DNA of 17,139 bases, from contig JBKEHD010000021.1 of the NCBI GenBank assembly GCA_046710445.1, positions 1-17,139 of the forward strand, read 5' to 3'. The notes beneath the pieces are model-generated. The model was not told the DNA's origin. It did not search any database and saw nothing but the letters and a program-made list of their open reading frames with translations. This document shows, in pieces, positions 14,476 through 17,139 of the stretch. This stretch comes from JBKEHD01 sp046710445 (GTDB taxonomy: Bacteria; Pseudomonadota; Alphaproteobacteria; Rickettsiales; Midichloriaceae). The position numbers and the translations under genes were made by a program. The stretch's first letter is position 1. Each line of letters starts with the position of its first letter.

Positions 14476-15024
14476 TTATTTCCATTTTATAGAACATCCA
14501 ATACTTGATATCTGCTCTCCAGTTAATTTTCCAGTTTTAGCTACTTCACTCATAGCTATATATAATTCTCTTGTGGCATTTGGAATAATATCTTTTTTTG
14601 CAGAATCTAAACGACCACGATACTGCAATTCTAAATTTGAGTTAAATCCAAAAAAATCAGGAGTACATACAGCATCATACTTTTTTGCGACATCTTGTGT
14701 TTTATCAAATAAATATGGAAATTCAAAATTATTTTCCTTAGCAAATAGTTTCATATTATCATATGAATCTTCTGGATAAGAAATATAATCGTTAGAATTG
14801 ATCCCCACAAAACCCACACCAATTTTTTTTAATTCTTGTGCTTCTTTAGCTAATTTTATAGCAATAGATTTAACGTAAGGGCAATGGTTACAAATGAAAG
14901 CGATAACTAGACCTTTTTCTCCCATAGATCTCTCTAAATTATAACTTTTACCATCAACAGATAAAAGATCAAAATCAACAGCTTTCCACCCTATATCAAC
15001 CTCTGGGGTCGTTAATGCAACCAT
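14476..15024 (-). CDS. Thioredoxin-fold redoxin (AhpC/TSA-like, CxxC)
   Basis: Soluble 182-residue thioredoxin-fold protein of the peroxiredoxin-like redoxin group. After the strand-forming start (DIGWKAVDFDLLSVDGKSYNL) comes LVIAFICNHCPYVKS, with a CNHC (C45, C48) redox pair at the start of the long helix. Then follow GVGFVGINSNDYISYPEDSYDNM, FPYLFDKTQDVAKKYDAVCTPDFFGF with a third cysteine and the cis-proline-like TPD, and QYRGRLDS. No signal peptide is visible, so it should act in the cytosol, perhaps as a thiol-disulfide reductase or peroxidase; the substrate is unknown. It heads an operon with trmJ (4-base gap) and the 115-codon gene. The preceding 67 bp are AT-rich without a consensus promoter. 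Confidence 0.88.
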   Translation of the reverse strand: MVALTTPEVDIGWKAVDFDLLSVDGKSYNLERSMGEKGLVIAFICNHCPYVKSIAIKLAKEAQELKKIGVGFVGINSNDYISYPEDSYDNMKLFAKENNFEFPYLFDKTQDVAKKYDAVCTPDFFGFNSNLELQYRGRLDSAKKDIIPNATRELYIAMSEVAKTGKLTGEQISSIGCSIKWK

Positions 15025-15091
15025 AACAATTATGTAAAAATTTAAATATACTTGTAATATATAATTAACTTATAAAAAAGTCAGTAAAAAT

Positions 15092-17137
15092 TTACCCTCT
15101 TCCTTGGCCTTGGCCTTTTTTCTCTTGCATTTTTTCACGATGACCAGCAAGCATGTCTACTTTTTCTGGAGGATTTTTTGCTGTATTACCTCTTATTATA
15201 TTATCCACATCCTTCTTAGTGTTATTATCTAGACCACTTACTAAAACTCCAGAATTATTCTTTGTATCTGTTTGTGGCTCTTGACCTTTTCCTTTAGGAT
15301 CATACTTAAATTCACTAACTTTTGGCACATATTTTAAGTCACTTTTTTGTGTATCTTTTTTATCTTCAATTACTTTTGCATCAATGTTTTGAACATTCTT
15401 TAAGTCGCTTTTTTGCCCATCTTTTTCATTTCTAACCTCTTTATCCTTACCAATATCTTCCTCTTTTTGGGTGTTTTTCTCATTGGTTTTATCTTTGGAT
15501 TCCAAAATATCTTTCACATTAATATCTTTTAAAACATCAGTATTCAACTTAGAAGGTATAGTATCACTAGCAAACCAATTTTCATTCACCCATTCTTGCA
15601 ATTTACTACCATCATAAAATTGATTTTTTGCAGCTTTAAACAACATTGCAATAGCAATTATAGCTCCTAAAGGAGGAGCAAATATAGCAAATGCTACAGC
15701 CCCTACTAATGCAGATTGCCAAGGTTCAAGCATAGATTCATCTTTATCAGGACGTATATAATCAGCAATGGCTCCAAGTATAGCTTTACCAAATCTAGTA
15801 AACATATTACCTGCACTTTTACCTAAACTAGCATTATCTTTTTCATTTTCATATTCTAATGATGCTACTGCCTTTCCCTGGAAATCAGCATCATTCATAT
15901 CATTTGCTTTTGTGGTATATTTTTCATGTAAATTGTCCCTTCCTCTCATATCTCTTCCGTCTATTGAAGTAGAACCTTCTCTACCTATTTGTGCTATCAC
16001 TTCTTTGGATTGCAATTGTATTTCTCCTTTTAGATCTCCATCTTTTAATCTTTCAAGAGCTTTCTCTCCACCAAGCGTATCTATACTATCTATGTCTACT
16101 CCCACATTTTTCAAAACATCCTCGGCACGCTTCATGATAGCATCCTTTGCTTTAGGATTTTGCATAATACGATTAGCCGTTGTATCATTTACCCCAGCTA
16201 CTTCCAATATTTTTCTTGCTATATTTTCCTTAACTGTTACTGACTCTTGTTCACTCATATCGTTACCTTCCATTTGTTTTGTTTTTGTATTACCCTCGTC
16301 GCTTGCTTTACTTTTAGGCACTTTTATATCTTTCACACCACTCTTATCATCCACTTTTTTTGGATCTTGTTTCTTCTGTTCCACAACTTCTTCCTTAACG
16401 CTAAAGTCCTGCATCTCTATTTCAATATTCTGCTTCCCATCTTTCTCTTTTTTTAGGTTCGGTTCTTTCTTTTGCACTCTTGTTTTCACAATATCTTCTT
16501 TTTCCTTATCACTTACACCTAATGTTGTTAACAACTGATCAGTTATAGGAACATCCTTCCCTTCATATAAATCATTAACCTCTTTTGGCAAAAAATCTTT
16601 TATATCCTTTTGCTTATAATTCACCCCAAAATACTCACTCCAAGATTCTTGAATTCCGATATCCTTACTATTTATCTTTGTATCTTCACCAATTTCTACA
16701 TCGTTATTTTTTAAATGATTTACAACAGCATCTCTAACTTTTTGTTGCACACTTACAGCTCTATCTGATTTATCAACTCCGGTTTTAAAATCAAAATCTG
16801 TTTTATTAGATAGATCAACACCTCGTTTCAAATTATCCAAAATGTTACCAGACCTCTCTACATCTTCTGATTTTTCTTCAAAACCTTTATACAACTCTTT
16901 TAATATTTGATAATTTTTTTGAAAATCTTTCTCCTTAGATTCCTTTAAATTATCAAATGCTAAACCAAATATTTGTTTTTTTAATTCTCCCTTTTTGTCT
17001 TCTACAAAATCAACTGCATCTATCCTTTTTACCGGAGCTTCAAGAACATTATCTTTTTTTATATCACCAATAATTCCTTGTTCAACATTCTCTAAAATAC
17101 CTAACTTTCTATTATCTACATTCAAATGAAATTCCAC
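15092..17137 (-). CDS. Large lysine/aspartate-rich hypothetical protein with one hydrophobic segment (681 aa, possibly 5'-partial)
   Basis: No known family is recognised. The 681 residues are mostly hydrophilic and probably disordered or coiled, very rich in Lys, Asp and Glu. A conserved-looking helical part, VKENIARKILEVAGVNDTTANRIMQNP (302-328), continues to about 400. A single hydrophobic stretch of about 30 residues (474-503, WQSALVGAVAFAIFAPPLGA...) could span or hairpin into a membrane. The C-terminal 180 residues are low-complexity, with a repeated motif D-G/T-QKSDLK (573-580, 595-602), and end in EKKGQGQGRG, a basic, glycine-rich tail. The first codon visible is a GTG (17137-17135), with AG just before it at the window edge, so the true start may lie beyond. 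No signal peptide is visible at this end. It lies 67 bp upstream of the redoxin gene, with no terminator seen. Confidence 0.8.
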   Translation of the reverse strand: MEFHLNVDNRKLGILENVEQGIIGDIKKDNVLEAPVKRIDAVDFVEDKKGELKKQIFGLAFDNLKESKEKDFQKNYQILKELYKGFEEKSEDVERSGNILDNLKRGVDLSNKTDFDFKTGVDKSDRAVSVQQKVRDAVVNHLKNNDVEIGEDTKINSKDIGIQESWSEYFGVNYKQKDIKDFLPKEVNDLYEGKDVPITDQLLTTLGVSDKEKEDIVKTRVQKKEPNLKKEKDGKQNIEIEMQDFSVKEEVVEQKKQDPKKVDDKSGVKDIKVPKSKASDEGNTKTKQMEGNDMSEQESVTVKENIARKILEVAGVNDTTANRIMQNPKAKDAIMKRAEDVLKNVGVDIDSIDTLGGEKALERLKDGDLKGEIQLQSKEVIAQIGREGSTSIDGRDMRGRDNLHEKYTTKANDMNDADFQGKAVASLEYENEKDNASLGKSAGNMFTRFGKAILGAIADYIRPDKDESMLEPWQSALVGAVAFAIFAPPLGAIIAIAMLFKAAKNQFYDGSKLQEWVNENWFASDTIPSKLNTDVLKDINVKDILESKDKTNEKNTQKEEDIGKDKEVRNEKDGQKSDLKNVQNIDAKVIEDKKDTQKSDLKYVPKVSEFKYDPKGKGQEPQTDTKNNSGVLVSGLDNNTKKDVDNIIRGNTAKNPPEKVDMLAGHREKMQEKKGQGQGRG

Positions 17138-17139
17138 CT

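Noticed and set aside
15768..16538. 256-codon plus-strand open frame opposite the 681-aa protein
   Set aside because: It is Ser/Phe/Leu-rich antisense of a Lys/Asp/Glu-rich coding region, as expected for a shadow frame. The minus frame is longer and shows the repeat and helix patterns of a real protein.
1..17139. tRNA or rRNA genes, CRISPR arrays, transposases or integrases
   Set aside because: No cloverleaf-like T-arm/acceptor pairs, regularly spaced repeats or recognisable mobile-element proteins were seen on either strand.

Overview
The window is a stretch of very AT-rich bacterial chromosome (roughly 30% GC by eye) whose gene content fits an obligately intracellular alphaproteobacterium of the order Rickettsiales. 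The reasons are the base composition, short or overlapping gene spacing, a visibly decayed gene (nnrE), a CcmF-type cytochrome c maturation protein, an infA-maf pair, a hydrolase-type RelA/SpoT domain fused to a ProP-like MFS carrier, and several lineage-type hypothetical proteins. The presence of ispE (MEP isoprenoid pathway) argues against the genus Rickettsia itself, which is known to have lost that pathway, and favours another rickettsial lineage. This placement is inference; no 16S or other marker is present.

Layout. Positions 153-2225 (minus) hold an MFS transporter fused to a complete-looking (p)ppGpp hydrolase (HD) domain. It is divergent from a SulP/SLC26-type anion transporter with a STAS domain (2357-3940), and a 38-bp near-perfect palindrome lies between them. 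Then come infA and maf (4092-4890), a 66-codon conserved-looking basic protein with its own promoter and a hairpin terminator, rho (5395-6915) with a long low-complexity N-terminal extension, and ispE (7764 end), all on the plus strand. A tight minus-strand operon follows, read from 11197 down to 7861: ccmF, a TrpD-fold protein that has lost its catalytic motifs, and a Nudix hydrolase. Divergent from ccmF is a zinc phospholipase C-like (DUF6765-like) protein with a TTG start, then a 141-codon orphan with a GC-rich core and a strong hairpin. The stretch 12846-13322 is a pseudogene of nnrE whose reading frame runs on, past a second stop, into unrelated sequence. Next on the minus strand is an operon of a thioredoxin-fold redoxin, trmJ and a small helical hypothetical protein. 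The window ends in a 681-codon, lysine/aspartate-rich protein with one long hydrophobic segment.

How it fits together. Most of the genes are housekeeping: translation initiation, transcription termination, nucleotide-pool sanitation by Maf, tRNA methylation, isoprenoid synthesis and haem attachment to cytochrome c. The accessory interest lies in the transporter-hydrolase fusion, the TrpD-like pseudoenzyme embedded between ccmF and a Nudix gene, the DUF6765-like enzyme, the compositionally mosaic 141-aa orphan and the large 681-aa protein. The last three are candidates for host-interaction functions, by inference only. I see no tRNA, rRNA, CRISPR array, transposase or integrase in the window.
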